NCBI GenBank assembly: GCA_036744635.1
Contig: DAIOHQ010000294.1
Location: forward strand, 1 to 5,353
Length of the DNA stretch: 5,353 nucleotides
Source of the DNA: DAIOHQ01 sp036744635
Lineage (GTDB): Bacteria > Planctomycetota > Phycisphaerae > Tepidisphaerales > Tepidisphaeraceae
Direction: 5' to 3'
In this document: in pieces, positions 1 to 5,349 of the stretch
How the letters are laid out: each line of letters opens with the position of its first letter
How positions within the stretch are numbered: the first letter of the stretch is position 1
The notes under the pieces: generated by a model
What the model saw: only the letters and a program-made list of their open reading frames with translations
Databases searched by the model: none
Told to the model about the DNA's origin: nothing
Position numbers and translations under genes: made by a program

Positions 1-43
1 CGGCCAGGCCGCTCCTAAACCACCGCGCCACGTCTCGACTCTA

Positions 44-66
44 CCGTGGGCGTACTCGCCCACCGG
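44..66. repeat. Short palindrome with TACT loop
   Basis: GTGGGCG (46-52) and CGCCCAC (57-63) form a perfect 7-bp stem around the loop TACT. CC (44-45) can pair with GG (65-66) past a bulged C64. It lies about 50 bases beyond the stop of the minus-strand isomerase gene, but no T-tract follows on either strand, so it is not a canonical terminator. The 12-mer GGCGTACTCGCC (49-60) recurs at 5206-5217, suggesting a dispersed REP-like family. The rest of positions 1-115 shows no gene. Confidence 0.5.
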
Positions 67-115
67 TTCCGCATGGTGAGGCAGCAGGCCAATCTCATTT
101 GAATGAGTTGGGCGG

Positions 116-937
116 CTACAGCATCGGAGTGAGCAGCTTGATGGCCTGCTTGATGTCTTCCACCTGTTTGGGGCCGGAAATTTCCCGTTCGATGATGACC
201 GCGCCGGTGAATCCCAGTGACTTGAGCTTTGGCATGAAGACGGGGAAATTCACTTTGCCCTGGCCCAACGCCATTTCATGGCCGAGCTCCCGGCCGTTGG
301 TGGGATAGACGCCATCCTTGGCATGTACGCCCTTCACATACTTCCCGAACACATCCAGCGCATCGATCGGGTTGGCCTTGCCGTAGAGAATCAAGTTTGC
401 GGGGTCGAGGTTGATGCCGATGTTTTTCAGGCCAATGTCCTCGATCGTCCGCAGCAGCGTGACCGGAGTTTCCTGGCCAGTCTCAAACCAGAAATCGACG
501 CGGTTCTTGGCGCAGTGCTCGGCGATGTCGCGGAGCACCGGGACCAAGGTCTTGTAGTTGGGATCGTTGGGGTCTTCGGGAATGAAACCGGCATGGGTGG
601 TGATGGACGGGGCGCCGATCCAGGCGGCGAAGTCAGCGCCTTTCTTGAGCTCCGCGCTGCGATGGGCGCGATGCTGCGGCGGCGCCAGGCCGATGGTGCT
701 CGGGCCTTCGGTGAAGTTCCAGACGCACGGGCCGGTATAGCCGGTCCAGACGCTGGAGATGCTGATCTTCAGTTTTTGCGAGATTCGCTTGACCTCGTCG
801 GCCATCTCCCGGCTGAGAATATTAGGATTCCAGCAGGCCAACTGCACCGCGTGCAGGCCAACATCGGTGACAGCGCGAAAAGCATCCTCAACTTTTTCAC
901 TGAGGCCGACGATCAAACCGAGGGGGAGGGTGGGCAT
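116..937 (-). CDS. Sugar phosphate isomerase/epimerase family TIM-barrel protein
   Basis: This 273-residue protein belongs, by its motifs, to the xylose isomerase-like TIM-barrel superfamily, which isomerises or epimerises sugars and related polyols using a divalent metal. The four expected metal-binding acids and histidine are visible at strand ends: E152 in FETGQE, D178 in NLDPANL, H205 in HAKD and E250 in IIERE. H115 in TTHAGF and the late GQGKVNFP segment (about 226-232) are also typical. Length is normal for the family and no signal peptide is seen, so it should be cytoplasmic. The ATG at 937 is preceded by AGGAAA (943-948) five bases away. It is transcribed alone: a terminator separates it from the upstream minus-strand gene. 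The substrate cannot be read from sequence. Family assignment is firm; isomerase versus epimerase is open. Confidence 0.9.
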   Translation of the reverse strand: MPTLPLGLIVGLSEKVEDAFRAVTDVGLHAVQLACWNPNILSREMADEVKRISQKLKISISSVWTGYTGPCVWNFTEGPSTIGLAPPQHRAHRSAELKKGADFAAWIGAPSITTHAGFIPEDPNDPNYKTLVPVLRDIAEHCAKNRVDFWFETGQETPVTLLRTIEDIGLKNIGINLDPANLILYGKANPIDALDVFGKYVKGVHAKDGVYPTNGRELGHEMALGQGKVNFPVFMPKLKSLGFTGAVIIEREISGPKQVEDIKQAIKLLTPML

Positions 938-966
938 GGGAGTTTCCTGTGGTTGGTGTTGCGACC

Positions 967-994
967 ATCGTAGGCAAAGCGCGGCGCGTCACAA
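967..994 (-). promoter_or_regulatory. Candidate promoter of the isomerase gene
   Basis: Read on the minus strand, TTGTGA (989-994) resembles a -35 box (4 of 6) and TACGAT (967-972) a -10 box (4 of 6), separated by 16 bases. Transcription would begin near 960, leaving about 23 bases of leader that contain the AGGAAA ribosome binding site at 943-948. Its position between the upstream terminator and the start codon supports it. Planctomycete promoters are poorly defined, so this is tentative. Confidence 0.35.
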
Positions 995-1011
995 GAGTTC
1001 TGCATGCCCAG

Positions 1012-1051
1012 ACGGATATTCCGTTCTGAGCGGAAAACGAAAGCAGCGGAA
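1012..1051. promoter_or_regulatory. Cluster of CGGA/TCCG half-sites upstream of isomerase promoter
   Basis: ACGGA-TAT-TCCGT (1012-1024) is an odd palindrome. TCCG is shared with a second inverted repeat, TTCCG-N7-CGGAA (1019-1035). AGCGGAA occurs at 1029-1035 and again at 1045-1051, 16 bases apart. The cluster sits just upstream of the candidate -35 box, where an activator could bind. It could also be chance in a short purine-rich stretch. Confidence 0.2.
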
Positions 1052-1073
1052 GGGGGGCGATACGAAATGTCAT

Positions 1074-1114
1074 AAAAGAGGGACGACCCATATCCGGGTC
1101 GTCCCTTCGTTTTT
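1074..1114 (-). terminator. Strong hairpin terminator, probably bidirectional
   Basis: GGGACGACCC (1080-1089) and GGGTCGTCCC (1096-1105) pair perfectly over 10 bp around a 6-base loop. On the minus strand the stem is followed by TCTTTTA, and it starts 26 bases beyond the stop of the small secreted-protein gene, which it should terminate. On the plus strand the stem is followed by TTCGTTTTT, so it could also stop transcription in that direction, although no plus-strand gene ends here. It insulates the downstream isomerase gene. Confidence 0.85.
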
Positions 1115-1131
1115 GTCAGCTTGCTATTGGT

Positions 1132-1653
1132 TCAGGCGACGGCCTGTTCCAGTCTGAAGCTGTAGCTGCCCTTGTAGTTCTTGCCGTTGTAAAGGACGTT
1201 GATTTTTCCTTTCATCAAGGTACCGGCGGGGGTGACTTTGCCGGAAACCTTCGTGCCGGGCGATCCATCATCGTTGACGAAGACGAAGGCGAACTTGCCC
1301 TTGTTCGTCACCGTGCCGGTGGCGGTGCCGCTGGTGGTTTTGCCGTTTACCGTGGCCGAACCGGTAATGGTGTAGGTGCCATCCGGATTGGCGACGAGGG
1401 TGTCGATGGTCAGGCTGCCGTCATACTTCTTGCTGACGAAGGAGAAGAGCTTGATCTTCACACTGCCATCCCAGGTTCCGATCAGCGAGCTGGCATTGAA
1501 CGGCACGGCCGGGGCCTTGCGCGTGGCATGGGTGAGGCTCTCGACGATGCCCTGAGTGGGTTCGGCGAGCGCGACCGGCGCGATCGGCGCCACCGAGAAA
1601 AATGTACGACCTTCCAGCGATTCCACGACGGACCGCTTGTCTGTTGTGCTCAT
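1132..1653 (-). CDS. Small exported beta-rich protein with planctomycete LEGRTFFS tag
   Basis: The 173-residue product begins MSTTDKRSVVESLEGRTFFS, a form of the LEPR/LExRxLLS-type N-terminal tag found on many exported planctomycete proteins. There is no classical signal peptide with a positively charged start and long hydrophobic core. An Ala/Pro-rich linker (about 21-52) leads into one domain (about 55-169) made of short alternating strands rich in Gly, Thr, Ser and Lys, such as GTYTITGSATVNGK and GKFAFVFV, suggesting a small beta-barrel or sandwich. No catalytic motif or cysteine is seen. The start at 1653 is chosen because a purine-rich GGGAGAG lies just upstream, the tag is usually N-terminal, and the longer in-frame ATG at 1737 overlaps the likely -10 box. 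It is transcribed alone and ends at the hairpin at 1074-1114. Function is unknown; surface or extracellular location is inferred. Confidence 0.8.
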   Translation of the reverse strand: MSTTDKRSVVESLEGRTFFSVAPIAPVALAEPTQGIVESLTHATRKAPAVPFNASSLIGTWDGSVKIKLFSFVSKKYDGSLTIDTLVANPDGTYTITGSATVNGKTTSGTATGTVTNKGKFAFVFVNDDGSPGTKVSGKVTPAGTLMKGKINVLYNGKNYKGSYSFRLEQAVA

Positions 1654-1670
1654 GCTCTCTCTCCCGTTGC

Positions 1671-1689
1671 TGGCCGACCGAGCCGGCCA
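1671..1689 (-). other. Leader hairpin before the secreted-protein gene
   Basis: TGGCCG (1671-1676) and CGGCCA (1684-1689) form a 6-bp GC-rich stem with a 7-base loop in the predicted 5' leader, ending about six bases before the purine-rich ribosome binding site. It could stabilise the message or affect ribosome access. No known riboswitch or leader family is recognised. Confidence 0.25.
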
Positions 1690-1732
1690 AGGTGAATAGA
1701 AATTTCCTGCATCCTCCGCGAGGTGCGAGGGC

Positions 1733-1760
1733 ATCATATCGAGCGATGATTGGGTGTAAA
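1733..1760 (-). promoter_or_regulatory. Promoter of the small secreted-protein gene
   Basis: On the minus strand, TTTACA (1755-1760, 5 of 6 matches to a -35 box) is followed after 16 bases by TATGAT (1733-1738, 5 of 6 matches to a -10 box). Transcription would start near 1726, giving a leader of about 72 bases. This is the best sigma-70-like promoter in the window, and it argues against the longer in-frame start at 1737, which lies inside the -10 element. Confidence 0.55.
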
Positions 1761-1770
1761 GAGGAATTTA

Positions 1771-1793
1771 TTGCGGGCCGGCACGGACCGCAA
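1771..1793. promoter_or_regulatory. Inverted repeat in the divergent intergenic region
   Basis: TTGCGGGCC (1771-1779) and GGACCGCAA (1785-1793) are complementary at 8 of 9 positions around GGCAC. The repeat lies 10 bases upstream of the -35 box of the minus-strand secreted-protein gene and about 160 bases upstream of the plus-strand oxidoreductase. With no T-tract and no gene ending here, an operator is more likely than a terminator. The binding factor is unknown. Confidence 0.3.
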
Positions 1794-1920
1794 GTTTCCG
1801 ATGTAAGCTAGGCAAGATAGGGCTGCGGTAGGGGATGTTGATGATTGTTTGCTTCGCTCGCGATGGCGCGGCACGCAGACGCCGCTGGCAAGCGAGCGGG
1901 CTAAAAAGGCGGGCTTCGCT

Positions 1921-1947
1921 TATACTTGGCGCAAACTTTTACAGGAG
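1921..1947 (+). promoter_or_regulatory. Candidate -10 box and start-deciding ribosome binding site
   Basis: TATACT (1921-1926) matches the -10 consensus at 5 of 6 positions, but no convincing -35 box lies upstream, so the promoter is weakly supported. AGGAG (1943-1947) is a clear ribosome binding site six bases before the GTG at 1954. It sits 15 bases before the ATG at 1963 and far from the upstream ATG at 1849, so it selects GTG as the oxidoreductase start. Confidence 0.4.
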
Positions 1948-1953
1948 CAGCGC

Positions 1954-2979
1954 GTGCGAAAAATGGTTGTGGGAATGGTTGGCGTGGGCGGGTTCGGGAC
2001 GTATCGGCGGCAGACGATGCGCGACAGCGGGCTGTTCACGCTGGCGGCGGTGTGCGACCGCAGCGCCGAGACGCTGGAGAAGGCGGCGAAGGAGGAGGGA
2101 GCGAAGGCGGCAGGTTCGTTCGATGAGCTGCTGAAATTCCCAGGGCTGGAGGGGATCGTCATTTCCACCGGCGCGGACAGCCATGCGCCTTTTGCCATCG
2201 CGGCGATGAAGGCGGGGCTGCACGTGTTTGTCGAAAAGCCGCTGTGCAGCAGCGTGGCCGAGGTGCAGGCGCTGCGGTCAGCGCAGCGCGAGACGGGGCG
2301 GGTGGTGGGAATGGGTCACGCGCACAATGCGTCGCAGCCGACGATGATGCTGGTGCGGCATTACATCGACTCGGGGATGCTGGGGACGGTGACGGCGTAT
2401 GAAGAGAACAGCTCGCATTCCGGCGGGTTGATCATCAAGCCGGGGGATTGGCGGGGGCTGGCCGCGAAGAATCCGGGAGGGATGCTGTTTCAGTGCGGCG
2501 TGCATTGCTTTCATTCACTGACCCATCTGTTTGGCCCGGTGAAGGCGGTGGCGGCGATGATGCGCTATGACGTGAATCCGAACACGGAGACGGCGGATGC
2601 GGCCAACGTCTTGTGCCGCCACGAGAGCGGGATGATCGGGACGCTGAATACGTATCACACCACGGCCTATCTGCACGAGCTGCGGGTTTTCGGCACCGGC
2701 GGGAATCTGTACGTCAGCACGCACGATGGCAAGGCGAGCTATCAGAAGCGGCTGGTGAGCGCCACCGAAGAGCGCGTGGCCGCGACCGGCCCGGCGGCGC
2801 CGGCCTGGTCGGCATGGGGGAATTTGAAGACGTGGTATGAGGCCAGCGTGCTGGGAAAGGGCGAGGCCGACCCGTCGCTGGAACATGGGGTGCGGGCGGT
2901 GCTGCCGGTGTTCGCCGCGGAAGTGGCGGCGAAGGAGAAGCGGGAGGTGGAGGTGGGGGAGATTGAGCGGCGGGGATGA
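1954..2979 (+). CDS. Gfo/Idh/MocA family NAD(P)-dependent oxidoreductase
   Basis: The 341-residue product has the two-domain layout of Gfo/Idh/MocA dehydrogenases, which oxidise or reduce sugars, inositols and related compounds with NAD(P). The N-terminal Rossmann fold shows the dinucleotide loop VGVGGFG (9-15), the segment STGADSHAPFAIAAMKAG (about 71-88) and the hallmark EKP (94-96), whose lysine is the usual catalytic residue. The C-terminal domain carries GGMLFQCGVHCFH (175-187) with the conserved His at 184, but Gln and His replace the aspartates usual in the GGxxxDxGxHxxD motif. Length is normal and no signal peptide is evident. The GTG start is fixed by AGGAG six bases upstream; starting at 1849 would add 35 residues with no family resemblance. 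It is the first gene of a four-gene plus-strand run. Substrate is unknown. Confidence 0.9.
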   Translation: MRKMVVGMVGVGGFGTYRRQTMRDSGLFTLAAVCDRSAETLEKAAKEEGAKAAGSFDELLKFPGLEGIVISTGADSHAPFAIAAMKAGLHVFVEKPLCSSVAEVQALRSAQRETGRVVGMGHAHNASQPTMMLVRHYIDSGMLGTVTAYEENSSHSGGLIIKPGDWRGLAAKNPGGMLFQCGVHCFHSLTHLFGPVKAVAAMMRYDVNPNTETADAANVLCRHESGMIGTLNTYHTTAYLHELRVFGTGGNLYVSTHDGKASYQKRLVSATEERVAATGPAAPAWSAWGNLKTWYEASVLGKGEADPSLEHGVRAVLPVFAAEVAAKEKREVEVGEIERRG

Positions 2980-2996
2980 AGCGCAACCAAGCATGA
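2976..2996 (+). other. Six-codon ORF linking oxidoreductase and next gene
   Basis: The oxidoreductase stop (TGA, 2977-2979) overlaps an ATG at 2976, which opens a six-codon reading frame, MKRNQA, ending in TGA at 2994-2996. That stop overlaps an ATG at 2993 in frame with the next gene. The two successive ATGA junctions could pass terminating ribosomes from one gene to the next. No ribosome binding site points to independent translation of the tiny ORF, so it may be accidental. Confidence 0.2.
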
Positions 2997-3007
2997 GAGG
3001 CGGGCAT

Positions 3008-3781
3008 ATGGGCCGAGGCATGGTAACGATACTTGGGGCTTTGATTGTGGCGCTGGCATATGCGTGGGCGCAGCGGCATCCGGGGCAACTGCAGCGCCGG
3101 CCGGCGGGGGTGCGCGATCAGATTATTCGACGGATCGATCTCGAGCCGATGCCGATCCGAGAGGCGGTGAAGCGGATCGGCGCCATTGCCGGCGTCAGAA
3201 TCGAATGCACGAATGATCCGATCTTTGATAGCGAGTCGAAGGAGATTCACCTGTCGAACATGCCGTTAGCGGCGGTCCTGCGCGATGCAACGGATTACGA
3301 ATCCGTGGTTGATTGGAGCGAACCGATTGTATTGGTCTCACCTTGGGAGCCTGAGGCGGAACGGTGCTATGTTCACGCTTTGTATGATGTGCGAGATCTC
3401 TTGGATCGACGGTGGTTCATGCCACATGCGGAAACTTCGGGAAAACCAAACAAACCGGTCGCAGCGACGGTCGGTGGAGGCTCGCTATTTTCCAACTCCG
3501 GCGGGACGAGCGGTCTGTTCGGATCAAACGGCCTCTTCGGAAATCGCCACCCCTTTCAATTCAACTGGGATGGAGGAATGTCTTTACGTGAAGAGTCCGG
3601 GCGCGACTTGGACAACATGATCGGCCAACTTGATGACATGCCGATTTACGAAAACAGTGTGAACTACGGAGACCTTGGCGAAGTTGACGGGCGAATTCAG
3701 TTGCGCACGACACCCACCATCCATGACAAGATCGAGGACCTGCTTTACATGCTTCGGGAGCTTTCATGCGACGAGCGATGA
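3008..3781 (+). CDS. Exported protein with secretin-N-like (STN) domain, first of tandem pair
   Basis: The 257-residue product starts with a signal peptide or anchor (about 5-19, possible cleavage after AYA at 17-19). Residues about 40-98 resemble the short N-terminal domain of secretins and TonB receptors: a 'DLEPMPIREAVKRIGAIAGV' helix segment, then 'IHLSNMPLAAVLRDAT'. YDVRDLL (126-132) opens a second module ending in IQLRTTPTIHDKIEDLLYMLREL (about 230-252), a pattern typical of planctomycete proteins. Between them is a Gly/Ser/Phe-rich stretch (about 155-184) with repeated LFG(S)N units. No secretin barrel follows. AGAGG (2996-3000), seven bases before the ATG at 3008, supports this start; ATG at 2993 is an alternative. 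It begins 28 bp after the oxidoreductase and overlaps the next gene by 16 bp. A periplasmic or envelope role is inferred; function is unknown. The domain match is by eye. Confidence 0.75.
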   Translation: MGRGMVTILGALIVALAYAWAQRHPGQLQRRPAGVRDQIIRRIDLEPMPIREAVKRIGAIAGVRIECTNDPIFDSESKEIHLSNMPLAAVLRDATDYESVVDWSEPIVLVSPWEPEAERCYVHALYDVRDLLDRRWFMPHAETSGKPNKPVAATVGGGSLFSNSGGTSGLFGSNGLFGNRHPFQFNWDGGMSLREESGRDLDNMIGQLDDMPIYENSVNYGDLGEVDGRIQLRTTPTIHDKIEDLLYMLRELSCDER

Positions 3782-4596
3782 TGCTGGTGAAACAGCTTTC
3801 CTGGGGCCTTGCCGCAGGCGCGATTGCTGTACTTGTGATCGTGGCGACGCGCCCAACGCAACTCATAGGAACGAAGGGAGGATCGACGCTGGAATTGTTC
3901 GATCTGGAGCGCTACGCACTGCACCCGTTGCAGGAGAAAGCAACGACGAAGCCTGCTCTTGCCGAGCGGTGCCTCAAGCAGATAATTCCCGTTTTCGCAG
4001 TACATAACGCTCGCCCGATCGAGGCGATCGCGGCGCTGCGAGGGGTCAGCGGGTGCCAGATCATCATCCATTGGACAGATCTGGGAGTTGATCCAGCGGT
4101 TGGCGAATACAAGTTCGACCTGGCTCTTCACGATGTGCCTCTGGCGGACGTGCTGGATGCCATCATTCAGCCGCTTACCCGTGAGGATTCGCTTTTTGGA
4201 AATAAGTCAAAATATCGGTGCTGGGCAGACGGGGAGACGATAGAGGTCGGTGCGGTCGGACGGGCTCCGAGCGTGCTTTCCACGCGCGTGTATGACATCA
4301 GGGATTTGATTGTGGAAGGGGTTCGATTCAGTAAGGGTGTTGCTGCCAGCACAGAACCCTACATTGGCGAACCGTGGCACGAAGATCGGAACGAGGGCAA
4401 CGATTTGGTGACCGCGGAGAAACACACGGTTGAGCGCCTGGCAACCGTAATCGAAAGCGAAGTGGAAAGGCGAGACCAGAGCGAGCAGTTGCAATACATT
4501 CACTACTGGGCCGGGCGGCTTATCGTCTGCGCGGAGGCCGAGGAGCATCGTCGAATCGAGCAGGTGTTCAACGACTTGCGAAAGACGGGCAAATGA
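3766..4596 (+). CDS. Membrane-anchored secretin-N-like protein, second of tandem pair
   Basis: The 276-residue product repeats the architecture of its upstream neighbour, so the two look like diverged paralogues. A hydrophobic helix (about 11-27) follows a basic start and probably anchors it with the rest outside the cytoplasm. Residues about 75-135 resemble an STN/secretin-N domain, with 'ARPIEAIAALRGVSGCQIII' then 'FDLALHDVPLADVLDAI', matching the 'inxxW..l...v' pattern of planctomycete relatives. YDIRDLI (176-182) and a terminal segment LIVCAEAEEHRRIEQVFNDLRK (about 252-273) match the YDVRDLL and C-terminal modules of the neighbour. It lacks the Gly/Phe-rich insert. The ATG at 3766 has GGGAG five bases upstream and overlaps the previous gene by 16 bp; ATG at 3778, in an ATGA overlap with the previous stop, is an alternative. 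No barrel domain is present; function is unknown. Confidence 0.75.
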   Translation: MRRAMMLVKQLSWGLAAGAIAVLVIVATRPTQLIGTKGGSTLELFDLERYALHPLQEKATTKPALAERCLKQIIPVFAVHNARPIEAIAALRGVSGCQIIIHWTDLGVDPAVGEYKFDLALHDVPLADVLDAIIQPLTREDSLFGNKSKYRCWADGETIEVGAVGRAPSVLSTRVYDIRDLIVEGVRFSKGVAASTEPYIGEPWHEDRNEGNDLVTAEKHTVERLATVIESEVERRDQSEQLQYIHYWAGRLIVCAEAEEHRRIEQVFNDLRKTGK

Positions 4597-5165
4597 GACG
4601 GCGGCGGTCATCGCTATTCAATCTGGCCATTTTGGCGATGGTGGCGGCGATGCTAGCCGGAGTGCGAAGCTACCAGCGGTGGGAATGGGCGGTGCTGCTG
4701 GTGGAGAACCATCGGCCGGTTGCGGTTGGATATAGCGCGGGGTGGATTGGCGTCATGGTCCTGGACCAGCGGTTCGAGCGGCCGCGGGGAGTGGGTGTTC
4801 AGTGGCTGCCCGACGCCGACCATGAGCCGAACGAGGATTTCTTCGGTCGTGTTGCGGAGTCGGTGGATTTTCGATGGTGGAAGGCCGGGGTGATGTGGGG
4901 GCATTCGGTTCAGGGATATTATTACTCGGCGCTTTCCAATAATTTTCGGCTCCTGGGCGTGAAATGGTGGGTGATCGTGCTGGCCTTGTCGCCCGTGCCA
5001 TTGCGACGAATGTGGCAGGCGCTGCGGCGGCGGCGCTGGGAGCGGAGCGGGCGGTGTGTGGGATGCGGGTATGATTTGCGGGCCAGTCCGACGCGGTGTC
5101 CGGAATGCGGGCGAATGCGGTCACAGCCATCGGATACATCGGTCGCGCGGGGTGCAGCATCCTAA
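4593..5165 (+). CDS. Two-helix membrane protein with C-terminal zinc ribbon
   Basis: The 190-residue product begins MRRRRSS, followed by a membrane helix (about 8-24), an approximately 100-residue Trp/Tyr-rich external region, a second helix (about 124-137), and a strongly basic stretch (RRMWQALRRRRWERSGR, 138-154). It ends with a four-cysteine zinc ribbon: C155 and C158 in CVGCGYDLR, then C169 and C172 in RCPECG. Basic flanks on both helices place the termini in the cytoplasm. The GYDLR...CPECG tail is common on otherwise unrelated planctomycete membrane proteins; its role is not known to me. The start ATG (4593-4595) overlaps the preceding stop as ATGA and has no clear ribosome binding site, so translation is probably coupled. 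The external region matches no family I recognise. Confidence 0.8.
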   Translation: MRRRRSSLFNLAILAMVAAMLAGVRSYQRWEWAVLLVENHRPVAVGYSAGWIGVMVLDQRFERPRGVGVQWLPDADHEPNEDFFGRVAESVDFRWWKAGVMWGHSVQGYYYSALSNNFRLLGVKWWVIVLALSPVPLRRMWQALRRRRWERSGRCVGCGYDLRASPTRCPECGRMRSQPSDTSVARGAAS

Positions 5166-5190
5166 TCCGTGGGTTGGTAGTGGGTCAGTT

Positions 5191-5232
5191 TGGGTGCCAC
5201 AGGTCGGCGTACTCGCCTCACTCTTCCACACA
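5191..5232. repeat. Decayed palindrome sharing GGCGTACTCGCC with the left edge
   Basis: GGCG (5206-5209) and CGCC (5214-5217) pair around TACT, and the 12-mer at 5206-5217 is identical to 49-60. Beyond this core, the left arm TGGGTGCCACAGGTC (5191-5205) pairs with 5218-5232 at about 8 of 15 positions, consistent with a longer palindrome that has lost one arm. It lies 25 bases after the zinc-ribbon gene. No T-tract follows, so it is not a standard terminator. Confidence 0.4.
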
Positions 5233-5327
5233 TCTTTCAAACCGGCCTTGGCGCTACCCTGACTTTCGCACTTTCGGCGTCGAGCCGTCGTTGTTTCGCT
5301 TAGAGCGGTTTGCAATTGAATGTACAC

Positions 5328-5349
5328 TGGCACGCGACGGAGCGTGTCA
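5328..5349 (+). promoter_or_regulatory. Hairpin enclosing the ribosome binding site of the next gene
   Basis: TGGCACGC (5328-5335) pairs with GCGTGTCA (5342-5349) over 8 bp, including one G-U pair, with loop GACGGA. The probable ribosome binding site GGAG (5339-5342) is in the loop and stem edge, and the last pair takes the first base of the ATG at 5349. Folding in RNA could therefore limit translation. A TACACT -10-like hexamer (5323-5328) overlaps its left edge, but no -35 box is convincing. Confidence 0.35.

Noticed and set aside
278..973. 231-codon plus-strand open frame opposite the isomerase gene
   Set aside because: It is a GC-driven shadow of a gene with clear family motifs, and its translation shows no recognisable domain.
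1654..1737. Upstream extension of the tagged secreted protein to the ATG at 1737
   Set aside because: That ATG overlaps the likely -10 box and would bury the LEGRTFFS tag 28 residues further in.
1849..1953. Upstream extension of the oxidoreductase to an ATG at 1849
   Set aside because: The 35 added residues resemble no family N-terminus, and AGGAG is correctly spaced for GTG at 1954.
2837..3007. Upstream extension of the first secretin-N-like gene into the oxidoreductase
   Set aside because: The added residues are Arg/Trp/Cys-rich out-of-frame translation of the enzyme gene, and the signal-like helix should be near the N-terminus.
2515..3250. Several long minus-strand open frames opposite the oxidoreductase and the next gene
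   Set aside because: Their Pro-, Arg- and His-rich translations are typical of antisense frames in GC-rich genes, and the plus-strand genes explain the region.
5275..5296. Possible terminator, CGGC-GTCGA-GCCG followed by TCGTTGTTT
   Set aside because: The stem is only 4 bp and the T-tract is interrupted, so it is too weak to call.
5297..5307. Small palindrome CGCT-TAG-AGCG as a mobile element end
   Set aside because: It is very short, with no matching terminal repeat, target duplication or transposase in the window.
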